DNA from: Kumtagia sp052180275 | Lineage (GTDB): Bacteria; Pseudomonadota; Alphaproteobacteria; Rhizobiales; Rhizobiaceae | Assembly (NCBI RefSeq): GCF_052180275.1 | Contig: NZ_CP197465.1 | Location: forward strand, 5,208,001-5,272,000 | Length of the DNA: 64,000 nt | Reading direction: 5' to 3' | In this document: piece after piece, positions 49,493-59,100 of the stretch | Layout: each line of letters starts with the position of its first letter | How positions within the stretch are numbered: the first letter of the stretch is position 1 | Made by a program: the position numbers and the translations under genes | The notes under the pieces: model-generated | Told to the model about the DNA's origin: nothing | Database searches by the model: none | What the model saw: the letters and a program-made list of their open reading frames with translations, nothing else

Positions 49493-50498
49493 CGTATCGC
49501 TCCGCAATGTCTCGAAGGTCTTCGGCGAGACGGAAGCCGTTTCCGAACTGAACCTCCACATCGCCAATGGCGAGTTCGTCGTGCTGCTCGGCCCGACCGG
49601 CGCCGGCAAGACGACGACGCTGCGGCTGATTGCCGGGCTGGAGCGGCCCGAGCAGGGCTCGATCGTGATCGCCGGACGCGACGTCACGAAACTGGAGCCG
49701 GCGGCGCGCGACGTGGCCTTCGTCTTCCAGCAATATTCGCTCTATCCGCATCTCACCGTCTACGAGAATCTTGCCTTCCCGTTGCGCTCGCCGACGCGCA
49801 AACGCTCCGAGGACGAGATCAAGGCACGCGTCGCCGAGATCGCAAAACTGGTGCGCATCGACCACAAGCTGGAGAACAAGTCGACACGGCTTTCCGGCGG
49901 CGAGATGCAGCGCGTGGCGATCGGCCGGGCGCTGGTGCGGCGGCCGGCGATCTACCTGATGGACGAACCACTTTCCTCGCTCGACGCAAAACTGCGCGCC
50001 GATTTGCGTCTGGAACTGAAGCGCATCCAGACCGAACTTGGCTCGACGATGCTCTACGTCACGCACGACCAGATCGAGGCGATGACCATGGCCGACCGCA
50101 TCGGCATCCTTGCCGAAGGCCGGCTGGTGCAGATCGGCTCGCCGCGCGAAATCTATACGCAGCCCGCCAATTTGCATGTCGCGGCGCGGCTCGGACAGCC
50201 GGCGATCAACCTGCTGCCCGCCGGCCTGCTGCCGGATGCCGCGCCTGCGGGCACGAAGACGGTCGGCGCGCGCACCGAGCACCTGAAGATCGAGAAGGCG
50301 GCCAACGGCCACGCCGACGGCACGATTGACTGGATCGAGCATCTCGGCGACCAGAACCACCTGCACCTGACCGTCAGCGACCGCAGACTGGTGACCTTGA
50401 CGGACCCCGATACGTCCTTCCAGAAGGGCGACCGCGTGACCGTGCGGTTCCGCGCGCCGCTCTATTTCGACGGCGCGGGCAACAGGATCGGGGGATGA
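49485..50498 (+). CDS. Sugar ABC transporter ATP-binding protein (MalK type), second of two
   Basis: This 337-aa ATPase has Walker A GPTGAGKTT near residues 36-44, FQQYSLYPH, signature LSGGEMQR, Walker B IYLMDEPLSSLDAKL, YVTHDQIEAM and a C-terminal regulatory beta domain. ATG at 49485 is preferred to the in-frame GTG at 49476, because GAAGG lies 8 nt before the ATG. It overlaps the preceding ATPase by 8 nt and the DhaL gene by 4 nt. This ties transport directly to the dihydroxyacetone-kinase genes. Confidence 0.9.
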   Translation: MADVSLRNVSKVFGETEAVSELNLHIANGEFVVLLGPTGAGKTTTLRLIAGLERPEQGSIVIAGRDVTKLEPAARDVAFVFQQYSLYPHLTVYENLAFPLRSPTRKRSEDEIKARVAEIAKLVRIDHKLENKSTRLSGGEMQRVAIGRALVRRPAIYLMDEPLSSLDAKLRADLRLELKRIQTELGSTMLYVTHDQIEAMTMADRIGILAEGRLVQIGSPREIYTQPANLHVAARLGQPAINLLPAGLLPDAAPAGTKTVGARTEHLKIEKAANGHADGTIDWIEHLGDQNHLHLTVSDRRLVTLTDPDTSFQKGDRVTVRFRAPLYFDGAGNRIGG

Positions 50499-51115
50499 GT
50501 GTGGATGAAACGATGAGCAGGATCGACCTCTCAGCCCTGATCGCCGCCGTCGCGGACACGATGTCGGCGCATGCCGAGGAACTGACCGCGCTCGACCAGG
50601 CGATCGGCGACGGCGATCACGGGCTCAACATGAAGCGCGGGTTCGAAGCGGTGCGCGCCGACAGCGCGGCGCTTGCCGAAAAGCCCCTGCCCGATGCGCT
50701 GAAGGCGGTCGGCACGAAACTGGTCATGACCGTGGGCGGCGCGTCCGGCCCGCTGTTCGGCACGCTGTTCCTCACCCTCGGCAAAGAACTGCCCGCCGAG
50801 CCCGACCGCGCCGAACTTGCCGCCGCCTTCGGCAAGGCCGTCGATGCAGTGGCCGCGCGCGGAAAATCACAGGCGGGGCAGAAAACCATGCTCGACGTGC
50901 TCTATCCCGTGCAGGCGACACTTAGCGCTGGCAGCGCCGGCGCCGAAATCGCCGATACTGCGGACGCTGCCGCCGAGGCCACCAAACCAATGAAGGCGAT
51001 CCGCGGGCGCGCCTCCTTCCTGGGCGACCGCTCGATTGGCCATGTCGACCCGGGTGCGCGTTCCACCGCGCTCATCGTGCGCGCCGTCACCAAAACCCTG
51101 GAGCGCAGTGCATGA
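50495..51115 (+). CDS. dhaL: Dihydroxyacetone kinase subunit DhaL (ADP-binding)
   Basis: This 206-aa all-helical protein has the Mg-ADP site Asp34, Asp39 and Asp41 in LDQAIGDGDHGLNM. GGASGPLFGTLF near residues 80-91 and the C-terminal HVDPGARST loop complete the site. In PTS-linked dihydroxyacetone kinases, DhaL holds ADP as a fixed cofactor that is re-phosphorylated by DhaM, and passes phosphate to the substrate bound on DhaK. The ATG overlaps the ATPase stop (ATGA), and it is itself coupled to DhaM by ATGA. Confidence 0.92.
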   Translation: MSVDETMSRIDLSALIAAVADTMSAHAEELTALDQAIGDGDHGLNMKRGFEAVRADSAALAEKPLPDALKAVGTKLVMTVGGASGPLFGTLFLTLGKELPAEPDRAELAAAFGKAVDAVAARGKSQAGQKTMLDVLYPVQATLSAGSAGAEIADTADAAAEATKPMKAIRGRASFLGDRSIGHVDPGARSTALIVRAVTKTLERSA

Positions 51116-51501
51116 AGAATGTCGGCATCGTCATCGTCTCGCATTCGGCGAAGGTCGCCGAAGGCACCGCCGACATGGTGCGCCAGATGGTCGGCGACGA
51201 GGTGCCGCTCGCCTGGTGCGGCGGCAATCCGGAGGGTGGGCTGGGGACCAGCGTGGAGGCGATCATGCAGGCGATCGACGGCGCGTGGTCGGATGCCGGC
51301 GTCGCAATCCTGGTCGATCTCGGCGGCGCCGAGACCAACAGCGAGATGGCGATCGAAATGATTGGCGAACCCAGGGCGAATCGGATCGTTGTCTGCAACG
51401 CGCCGATCGTCGAGGGCGCGGTGATGGCTGCGACGGAGGCTTCGGGAGGAGCGTCGCTCAAGGAAGTCGTGGCAACGGCGCACGAATTGGCGCCGGCTTG
51501 A
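51112..51501 (+). CDS. dhaM: PTS-dependent dihydroxyacetone kinase phosphotransferase subunit DhaM (EIIA-Man fold)
   Basis: This 129-aa protein has the EIIA-Man fold. The phospho-acceptor is His11 in VIVSHSAKVAEG, and GGNPEGGLGTSVEAI and LVDLGGAETNSEM are typical. It takes phosphate from HPr and hands it to DhaL-ADP. In E. coli, DhaM is fused to HPr- and EI-like domains; here it is a single domain and HPr and EI follow as separate genes. It starts in an ATGA overlap with dhaL. Confidence 0.92.
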   Translation: MKNVGIVIVSHSAKVAEGTADMVRQMVGDEVPLAWCGGNPEGGLGTSVEAIMQAIDGAWSDAGVAILVDLGGAETNSEMAIEMIGEPRANRIVVCNAPIVEGAVMAATEASGGASLKEVVATAHELAPA

Positions 51502-51518
51502 ATGGATCGGAATTTTTG

Positions 51519-51821
51519 ATGACGGCGCTTGCACTAAGAGCGGTTGAGATCACGCATGAGGTCGGCCTGCATGCCCGGCCTTCAGTGAAGTTCACGAAAC
51601 TGGCGAAGTCGTTCCCGGCCTCGATCGAGATGGCGCTAGCGCCGGAGGGTCCGTGGTTCGACGCCAAGAGCATCGTGAAGGTGATGGCGGCCAAAGCGCC
51701 GAAGGGCACCGTGCTCCACCTGCGCGCCAGCGGCGAGGAGGCGGAACTCGCCGTGGATGCGCTGGTCGCGCTGGTCGAGCGCGATTTCGACGAGGCCGAA
51801 GCGCATGTCCGGACCGCATAG
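51519..51821 (+). CDS. HPr family phosphocarrier protein
   Basis: This 100-aa protein has the HPr active-site loop HEVGLHARPSVKF with His18, followed by FDAKSIVKVMAAKAPKGTVL around the regulatory helix. It is slightly longer than common HPr (about 88 aa). It should accept phosphate from the EI encoded next and pass it to DhaM. The ATG is 17 nt after the dhaM stop with GGATCGGA upstream. Its gene overlaps the EI start by 17 nt. Confidence 0.9.
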   Translation: MTALALRAVEITHEVGLHARPSVKFTKLAKSFPASIEMALAPEGPWFDAKSIVKVMAAKAPKGTVLHLRASGEEAELAVDALVALVERDFDEAEAHVRTA

Positions 51822-53397
51822 GCTTAGCGGAATCCCCGCTTCGCACGGCTATGCGAAAGGCCCGGTGTTCGGCCTCGACGCCGGCTCGAAGGCCTATGCC
51901 GCCAAGGGGTCGCCGACGGAGGAAGCCCGCGCGCTTGCCATCGCCATCGAGGGCGCATCCGAGCAACTGGCTGCGCTCGCAACACAGACTGTCGGCGAGG
52001 CAGCCGACATGCTCGAGTTCCAGCTTGCCATGCTCGCCGACGAATCGCTCGCGGCGCCCGCCTTCGCTTTAATCGAGGACGGCGCTCTAGCCGACCGGGC
52101 ATGGCGCGACGCGCTCGATGCCGAGATCGCCGGCTACGAAGCCTCCGACGACGAGTATTTTCGCGCCCGCTCCGCCGACCTGAAGGACATCCGCCAGCAG
52201 GTCCTTGACGCGCTTGTCCCCGCCGGAGATCTCTCGCTACCGCCCGGCGCCATACTTGTCGGCGACGACATCGCACCGACGCGTTTTCTCTCGGTCGACT
52301 GGTCGCAGGGCGGCGGCATCGCACTGGCAAAGGGCAGTTCGGCAAGCCATGTCGCCATGCTGGCGCGGGCGCGCGGGGTGCCGATGGTGGTCGGTCTTGG
52401 GCCGGTGCCCAGCGATTTCGATCTTCCGGTCTTTCTCGACGCGGAGCACGGCCACGTCCTGCTCGGCCCGAGCGACGAGGCCGAAGAACTTTTCCATAGG
52501 GCGGCGGAGGCCTTTGCGGCGCGCCGGCTCGCGGCGGAGGCGAATTCCGCAAACCCAGCCTCGACCGCCGACGGCACGCCGGTGCGCGTTCTCATCAACG
52601 TAGCTGACCCGTCCGATGTCGAGCGTATCGATATCGCGACCTGCGATGGTGTCGGGCTGATGCGCACGGAATTTTTGTTCGGCAAGCCTGAAGGACTGCC
52701 GGACGAGGAGACGCAGTATCTCGCGTACCGCAAGGTGCTGGAGTGGGCAGCCGGCAAGCCGGTCACGATCCGCACCGTCGACGCCGGTGGCGACAAGCCA
52801 GTGCCGGGTTACACGGTCGAAGAAGGCAACCCCTTCCTCGGCCTGCGCGGCATCCGCCTGTCGCTGGCGCGCGCAGAAATTTTTCGCGTGCAGATCCGTG
52901 CGCTGCTGCGCGCCGCCGTCTACGGAAACCTCAAAATCATGTTTCCGATGATCGCCGTGCCGGAGGAATATACCCTTGCCGCCGCGCTTTTCGCCGAGGA
53001 GGCTAAAGTTTTGGCCACGGCCGGGATCGAGTACGTCCTGCCGCCGCTCGGCATCATGGTCGAGGTGCCTTCCGTGGCAATCGCGCCGGAGCTTTTCGCC
53101 GATGTCGCCTTCTTTTCCATCGGCTCCAACGACCTCACCCAGTATGTCATGGCGGCGGCGCGCGACAACACCGCGGTGGCGGCGCTCAATTCCGTGCACA
53201 ATCCGGCGGTGCTGCGGCTGATCGCTTCCGTCGCCGCCTTCGGCCAGGCGAACGGCATTCCGGTCAGCCTGTGCGGGGACGCCGGCGGCGATCCGACCGC
53301 CATACCTGCCTTGCTGGAAGCTGGCCTGCGCGACCTTTCCGTCGTGCCCGCGCAATTGGCGCTCGCGAAAGCCGCGGTCGCCGGCGTCACGCTCTGA
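51805..53397 (+). CDS. ptsI: Phosphoenolpyruvate-protein phosphotransferase (PTS enzyme I)
   Basis: This 530-aa enzyme I has an N-terminal HPr-binding/swivel domain with phospho-acceptor His182 in KGSSASHVAMLARARGVP. The C-terminal PEP-binding barrel has GLMRTEFLF, the signature FSIGSNDLTQYVMAAARDN and catalytic Cys490 in VSLCGDAGGDP. It autophosphorylates from PEP and feeds HPr. ATG at 51805 overlaps the HPr gene; the frame extends a little further upstream without support. It is probably dedicated to the kinase in this operon. Typical EI is about 570 aa, so it is slightly short. The symbol reflects family only. Confidence 0.9.
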   Translation: MSGPHRLSGIPASHGYAKGPVFGLDAGSKAYAAKGSPTEEARALAIAIEGASEQLAALATQTVGEAADMLEFQLAMLADESLAAPAFALIEDGALADRAWRDALDAEIAGYEASDDEYFRARSADLKDIRQQVLDALVPAGDLSLPPGAILVGDDIAPTRFLSVDWSQGGGIALAKGSSASHVAMLARARGVPMVVGLGPVPSDFDLPVFLDAEHGHVLLGPSDEAEELFHRAAEAFAARRLAAEANSANPASTADGTPVRVLINVADPSDVERIDIATCDGVGLMRTEFLFGKPEGLPDEETQYLAYRKVLEWAAGKPVTIRTVDAGGDKPVPGYTVEEGNPFLGLRGIRLSLARAEIFRVQIRALLRAAVYGNLKIMFPMIAVPEEYTLAAALFAEEAKVLATAGIEYVLPPLGIMVEVPSVAIAPELFADVAFFSIGSNDLTQYVMAAARDNTAVAALNSVHNPAVLRLIASVAAFGQANGIPVSLCGDAGGDPTAIPALLEAGLRDLSVVPAQLALAKAAVAGVTL

Positions 53398-53399
53398 CC

Positions 53400-53828
53400 A
53401 TGGCGAAGAGCCCGCAGCCCGAGCCGAAAGACGCCGAGGCGGCGATCCGCGCCTACAAGACTGTTCTGTCCACGGTGATCGACCAGCGTCCGTCCGGCAC
53501 CCGCCAGCGGTTGGCCGACACGCTCGGAAAACACCGCAGCTTCGTCACCCAGATCACCAGTGCCGCCTATTCGACACCAATCCCGGCGAAACATCTGCAG
53601 GCGATCTTTTCCGTCTGCCATTTCAGCATGCAGGAGCGCGACGCCTTCCTCGCCGCCTACCGCGCCGCGCATCCGGGCAAGGCCGCGCACGAGGCCGGGC
53701 TCAGGCGCAGCCGCCACATCTCTCTGGTGGTGCCAGACTTGGGCGACGACAGGCAGAACGCCGCGCTCGACCGCGCTATCAACGAATTCATCCACAAGAT
53801 CACCAGCATCGCTGGCAAGGGCAGCTAG
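53400..53828 (+). CDS. Hypothetical protein with helix-turn-helix-like core, between EI and DhaK
   Basis: This 142-aa protein belongs to no family I can name. The central segment RQRLADTLGKHRSFVTQITS reads like a Cro/CI-type helix-turn-helix, with conserved-looking HLQAIFSVCHFSMQERDAFL and a basic RRSRHISLVV. It ends in a predicted helix (ALDRAINEFIHKITSIAGKG). It starts 2 nt after the EI stop and stands 25 nt before dhaK, so it is co-expressed with them. It may be a regulator of the operon or a small partner of the kinase; neither is shown by the sequence. Confidence 0.72.
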   Translation: MAKSPQPEPKDAEAAIRAYKTVLSTVIDQRPSGTRQRLADTLGKHRSFVTQITSAAYSTPIPAKHLQAIFSVCHFSMQERDAFLAAYRAAHPGKAAHEAGLRRSRHISLVVPDLGDDRQNAALDRAINEFIHKITSIAGKGS

Positions 53829-53853
53829 CTAGGCAGGAACGGGAGGAGGAAAA

Positions 53854-54840
53854 ATGAAAAAATTCATCAACGCGGTCGACACGGTGCTCACCGAAACCCT
53901 CGACGGGTTCGCTGCTGCCCATTCCGACATTTTGGCGCTCGGCGGTGGCCACAAGTTCATCCGGCGCAAGGTGCTCAAACCCGGCAAGGTGGCGCTGATC
54001 TCCGGCGGCGGCTCCGGCCACGAGCCGCTGCATGGCGGGCTAGTCGGCTTCGGTATGCTCGACGCAGCCTGCCCCGGCCAGGTCTTTACCTCGCCGACCC
54101 CCGACCAGATGATGGAGGCGGCCGCCGAGGTCAACACCGGTGCCGGCTGCCTGTTCATCGTCAAGAACTACGAAGGCGACGTCATGAACTTCGAGATGGC
54201 GGCGGAAATGTCGGAAGGCGTCATGCAGGTCATCACCAATGACGACGTTGCGGTGGAGGATTCGCTCTATACGACCGGACGGCGCGGCGTCGCCGGTACG
54301 CTTGTGGTGGAAAAGATCGTCGGTGCCGCCGCCGAGGAAGGCCGCGCGCTGAAGGACTTGAAGACGCTCGGCGACAAGGTCAACCGATCGACCCGCTCGA
54401 TGGGTGTGGCGCTCACCTCTTGCACCGTGCCGGCCGCCGGCAAACCAAATTTCCAGATCGGCGACGACGAGATGGAATTCGGCGTCGGCATCCATGGCGA
54501 ACCCGGCCGCCGCCGCGCGAAACTCGCTTCCGCCGACGCCATCGCCGAGGAGATCTGCGAGGCCATCGCCGGCGACCTAGGCGCGGCCGCCAAGGGCAAT
54601 GCGCTGCTCTTCGTCAACGGCTTTGGCGGCACGCCGTCGATGGAACTTTATCTCATGTACAACAGTGCACGCCGGCAGTTCGAGAAGCGCGGCATCACGA
54701 TTGCGCGCTCCCTTGTCGGCTCCTACGTGACCTCGCTCGACATGGCAGGCTGTTCGATCACGCTGTCGATGCTGGACGATGAGGCGGCGCGCCTGTGGGA
54801 CGCCAGGGTGCACACGGCAGCGCTACGCTGGGGCATGTGA
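53854..54840 (+). CDS. dhaK: Dihydroxyacetone kinase subunit DhaK (substrate-binding)
   Basis: This 328-aa subunit covalently binds the substrate as a hemiaminal on His214 in GVGIHGEPGR. It also has His56 in GGGSGHEPLH and Asp109 in KNYEGDV, matching the E. coli catalytic residues. It completes the PTS-type kinase (DhaK-DhaL-DhaM with HPr and EI). Substrate may be dihydroxyacetone, but DhaK-like proteins also phosphorylate other short ketoses such as erythrulose. AGGAGG precedes the ATG. It is the last gene of the long operon that starts at 44574. Confidence 0.92.
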   Translation: MKKFINAVDTVLTETLDGFAAAHSDILALGGGHKFIRRKVLKPGKVALISGGGSGHEPLHGGLVGFGMLDAACPGQVFTSPTPDQMMEAAAEVNTGAGCLFIVKNYEGDVMNFEMAAEMSEGVMQVITNDDVAVEDSLYTTGRRGVAGTLVVEKIVGAAAEEGRALKDLKTLGDKVNRSTRSMGVALTSCTVPAAGKPNFQIGDDEMEFGVGIHGEPGRRRAKLASADAIAEEICEAIAGDLGAAAKGNALLFVNGFGGTPSMELYLMYNSARRQFEKRGITIARSLVGSYVTSLDMAGCSITLSMLDDEAARLWDARVHTAALRWGM

Positions 54841-54979
54841 GGCCGCGCCCTTCGACACGACGGGATCGGGCCGGAAGGGCTGCGACCGGGATATCTGGCG
54901 TGGCGACGACAGTTCCAGCCTACCTTGGGATGGGCGAGCCAAACCTTCGCAGCCGCGGGCGCAAAGCAGCGCCCGGCCT

Positions 54980-55894
54980 CTATTGCGACCTGATCCCGTA
55001 GCGCACCCATTCGCTGCGCGGGATCGGGCCTCCGACGCCGAACGCGAAGGACACTACCCTTGTCGCGTCGCTGTCCACTTCGCAGCGAAAGCCCAGATGG
55101 CGCCATTGTCCATTGCCGTCGAAGGCTGTGTCGGCATTTTCAATGACCGTGCCGGCTTTCAGCCCAAAAAGAGGCAATTGCTCGGCCAGATACGGGGGCG
55201 AGGCGTTTATCAATTGCAGTTTCAGTTCCGCGAAGCACAGTTCGCCAGCCCGTTGTCCGCGCGGCATGCCATCCATCGCGGTCGTGGCAATCGGATCGCC
55301 GGTTGCGCTCCGCGAAAACAATCTCTTTGCTTCCACAAGCTTCGGGGCTTTTGGCGCCTTGGCCTTATCCGCTGCCTTGGGCGCCCGTATTTTGGGTGCA
55401 GCCATTCCTGGTTCGCCGGGCGGCGCGATCTGATTTTTCGCCTCGGCCGCTGCCAGGACCGGCGGTTGCGCGGGATCCTGCTTATCCGGCGCATCCGGTG
55501 CTGTCGTTGACGCCGAGCCTTCCTCCGCGCTGCTACCATCGGAAGACTGGCGGGGACCAGCGTCCTTCTCGCCGAATCGGACGACTCGCCTCACGCCAGG
55601 TTGGGGTGCTTGCGGGGGGGCGGTATTGTTCGCCGGCGGAGGTTTCTCGGCCTTTACTTCCTGCGGCTTTTCGGGCTTGGGCTCTTGCCTGGGCGGCGAC
55701 GGTTCCGCCCTGGGTTCCTCCGGTGGCTTGGGCGGCGGCACGATATCGACCTTTATCGCCTGCTCTTCCTGCGGCTGCGGCAGCGATGCGGGCAGTTCGA
55801 ACATCAGGAGCGCGGGAATGAGCAGATGCAAGGCAAAGGAGGCAGGCAAGGCCCACCTGAATACCCAGTGCTCGTCCCACGTCTCATCCTTCAT
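54980..55894 (-). CDS. DUF930 domain-containing protein with TonB-like N-terminus
   Basis: This protein of about 304 aa has a short cytoplasmic start and one membrane anchor (FALHLLIPALLMFELPASLP). A long Pro/Glu/Lys-rich periplasmic linker follows (PPPKPPEEPRAEPSPPRQEP), and then a C-terminal globular domain. The domain shows the DUF930 pattern: GELCFAELKLQL, GTVIENADTAFDGNGQWRHL, FRCEVDSDATRVVSFAFGVG. The layout resembles TonB, but the C-terminal domain is not TonB's. The function is unknown, presumably in the envelope. The start is uncertain: ATGs at 55894, 55927, 55993 and 55999 are in frame and none has a strong ribosome-binding site. It is convergent with dhaK. Confidence 0.78.
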   Translation of the reverse strand: MKDETWDEHWVFRWALPASFALHLLIPALLMFELPASLPQPQEEQAIKVDIVPPPKPPEEPRAEPSPPRQEPKPEKPQEVKAEKPPPANNTAPPQAPQPGVRRVVRFGEKDAGPRQSSDGSSAEEGSASTTAPDAPDKQDPAQPPVLAAAEAKNQIAPPGEPGMAAPKIRAPKAADKAKAPKAPKLVEAKRLFSRSATGDPIATTAMDGMPRGQRAGELCFAELKLQLINASPPYLAEQLPLFGLKAGTVIENADTAFDGNGQWRHLGFRCEVDSDATRVVSFAFGVGGPIPRSEWVRYGIRSQ

Positions 55895-56187
55895 CCGGAC
55901 GGATGTGGGCTGAAATCGAGGCGGCATCAAGCGCCAATGCTGCCGGATGTCGGGATGCTGGTCACCACCTTCGGAAATTGGTCGAGCCACCATGAACATC
56001 CAATGCCATAGCCGTTGCCGCCCTGACCTGAATTCGACACCCGGATGCGGCCAATCAGCCGTTGTCCCAATCGGGCTCGGAGCCCGATGTGACACGAGAC
56101 GCCGCGAAACCGATCGGGCAGAAGTTGGGGGCAATATTCAGCCGCGCTTGCGACAGACCATCCAGCCGGCGAAGAAATACCACCTGC

Positions 56188-59100
56188 TCAAGCCAGCAGC
56201 AGCTCGATGTCTGCTTCCGTCATGGCCAGCGTCGGCACGCCTTCGGCGTCGAACAGGCCTGCGGCCAGCGCCCGCTTCTTGTCCTTCAGCGTCTCCATCT
56301 TGTCCTCGATGGTGCCTTGCGCCACCAGCCGGTACACGAAGACCGGCTTGTGCTGGCCGATGCGATGGGCGCGGTCGATCGCCTGGTCTTCGACCGCCGG
56401 ATTCCACCACGGATCGTAGAGGATGACGGTGTCGGCCGCGGTAAGGTTCAAGCCTGTCCCGCCGGCCTTGAGGCTCACCAGAAAGACTGGCACGTCGCCG
56501 TCCTGGAAACGGGCGATGATCGCCGGTCGGTTCTTGCTGTCGCCGGTGAGCAGCGCATAGTCGATCCCGCGCTGTGTCAGGCGCTCCTCGATCAGCGCCA
56601 GCATCGAGGTGAATTGCGAGAACACCAGGATGCGGCGGCCTTCGGCGAGAAGTTCCTCCAGCATTTCCATCAGCCGTTCGAGTTTTGCGGAACCCGCCTT
56701 CGCCTGCTTGCCGTTCGCCAGCTTCAGCAGGCGCGGATCGCAGGTCGCCTGGCGCAGCTTCAGCAGCGCGTCGAGGATGATGATGCGGCTTTGCGCAAAA
56801 CCCTTGGCGGAGATCGCGGCCTTGACCTTCTGGTGCATTGCGATGCGGATCGTTTCATAGACGTCGCGCTGGGCGGTGCCGAGTTCGATCGCCTCGGCCA
56901 TTTCGGTTTTGGCCGGCAGTTCGGGGGCAACCTCCGCCTTGGTGCGGCGCAACGTGAACGGCCGCACCCGGCGCGCCAGCAGCCGCGCCCGCTCGCCATC
57001 GCCCTTTTTCTCGATCGGCGTGCGGTAAACCTGCCTGAAGCTCCTGGCGTCACCAAGGAAGCCCGGATTGGCGAAATGGAACAGCGACCAGAGTTCGCCC
57101 AGATGGTTTTCGAGCGGCGTGCCGCTCAGGCATAGCTTTTGACGGGCCGACAGTTTGGCGACGAGTTTTGTCGTGGTCGCTTCCGGGTTCTTGATCGCCT
57201 GCGCCTCGTCGAGCACGATCACGCTCCAATCGCGCGCGACGAGGGTTTCGTGATCGCGGGCGATCAGCGGGTAGGTGGTTATGACCAGGTCGGCCGCACC
57301 GATGCGGTCGAAATCCTTCCTGCGGTCCAGCCCGTGCAGCACCAGCAACGCAAGTTCGGGTGCAAAACGCTCCGCCTCGCGCACCCAATTGCCGACGAGG
57401 CTGGTCGGCGCAATCACCAGAGCCGGTCTGTCGAGACGGCCCGCCGCCTTCTCGACCGCAATATGGGCCAGAGTCTGCACCGTCTTGCCGAGCCCCATGT
57501 CGTCGGCGAGGATGCCTCCGAGACCGACCTGCGCCAGCAGTTGCAGCCAGGCGAGGCCGCGCGCCTGATAGGGACGCAGTTCGGCCGAAAACCACGGCGG
57601 CGGGGCGACATCGGCAATGCCGCCGTGCTCCCGCAACCGCCGCCCGAGCGCGCGCAGATTGTCGCCGCCGCGAAAGACGACGCCGGCCTGCTCCAGCGCG
57701 TCCAGCGCAACCGCATCGGCGGCGGTCAGCCGCGGCTTGCCCGAGCCCTGGTGAAGAAGGAGCCCGGCCAAGGTCGCCAGGATCGGCTGCATGCGTGCAG
57801 CCGGCAGGCCGAGCATACGGCCGTCGTTCAGCGGCAGATAGAACGGCAGATCCTCGTCGTCGGTCTGCAACGAATCAAGTGTGGCTTCGAAAGCCGGCGA
57901 CAGGATCAGGGCGACCAGCGCCGGCACGAGATCGACGGTCTCGCCATCCAGCACCACGCCGAGGTCGAGTTCCAGCCAGTCGATGCCACTGCTCTCGCGC
58001 AGGCGGGCCTGAAGGCCGGTCTCCGGCCTCGCCAGCCGCACCGGAAAATCGGCAGCGATGATGACGCGCCAGCCTTCGGCCTCGAGCGTGGCCTTGTCGT
58101 GCCATAGAAAATCGAGCCAGCCGGCGTCTGCTTCGAGGGGCACAAGCGCCGAACCGTGCGTGCTGGCGGCACCGGGCCTGGCTTTCGCCACCGCCACCAG
58201 ATCGAACTCCGACAGGCGCTTGAGACGTGCTACTTCCGTCCGAAGGTCACGCTTGACCTTAACGAGGCACCCGCGCCGCGCCAGGATCGGCTGCGGCCGG
58301 GTGTCTTCCGCGGCAAGTTCGATATCGTCATAAAGGAATGCGGCGCGCGCGACTCCGACCGTCTCGGTCGCGGGCGGCCAGGTCCAGCCGTAGCGAATCC
58401 CAGACCCGGTTAGCGGCTCGACCGGAAGCGTGGCGGCCTGCAACCGCAGCACCGGCAGCGGCGATCCGCCGAGCGTTTCTTCCATTTCCGGCACCCGCGG
58501 CGCCAGGGCGGCAAGATGTGCACCTTTTTTCTGGATGGCTTCGGCAAGCACCGGCGCATCACCCGGCGCGATCGGTGGCGCGGCAAGGACCACAGCGGCA
58601 AGCGTGCGATTCAACCCGGTTTCGATCTGCCCGATCTGTCCGGACGCCGGATCGACCCAGAGGGGCGGCGTTGCCCGCAAGGTGATCAGTCCATCATGAT
58701 TCTCGCCGGCCAACACGATAACGGGGCGCTGCCGGGCATCCTCACCAAGCGACCAGTCGAGCCTGCCGTCGAGCGATGGGCCGGGAGACATGGCCGGACC
58801 GCCGAGGCTGCGCCAGCGTGTCCGGCCTGTCGCAAGGAGGAAAGGCAGCAAGTCGGCTCCCGCGGCGTCCGCGAGGAGAAAGGACGGCGTGCTGGAATAT
58901 TCGCTGCTCAGCATCAACATGCGCTTTGCATTCGCCAGGTCCGAGGGCCTGACAAATTTGGGTGGGTTGGCTGACATTTTCCGCAGATCGAAAGGCTGCG
59001 AATCGTCTCCGAATGTGCCGTCCTTGCGCAGGCGCACCTTGAACACGCGGACGACGAGAACCGGGTGCCGGTCGCCGCTCGCATGGCTGTCGAGAAGATA

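Noticed and set aside
54980..55894. Annotation as TonB
   Set aside because: Only the anchor and Pro-rich linker are TonB-like; the C-terminal domain matches the DUF930 pattern and no ExbB/ExbD genes are near.
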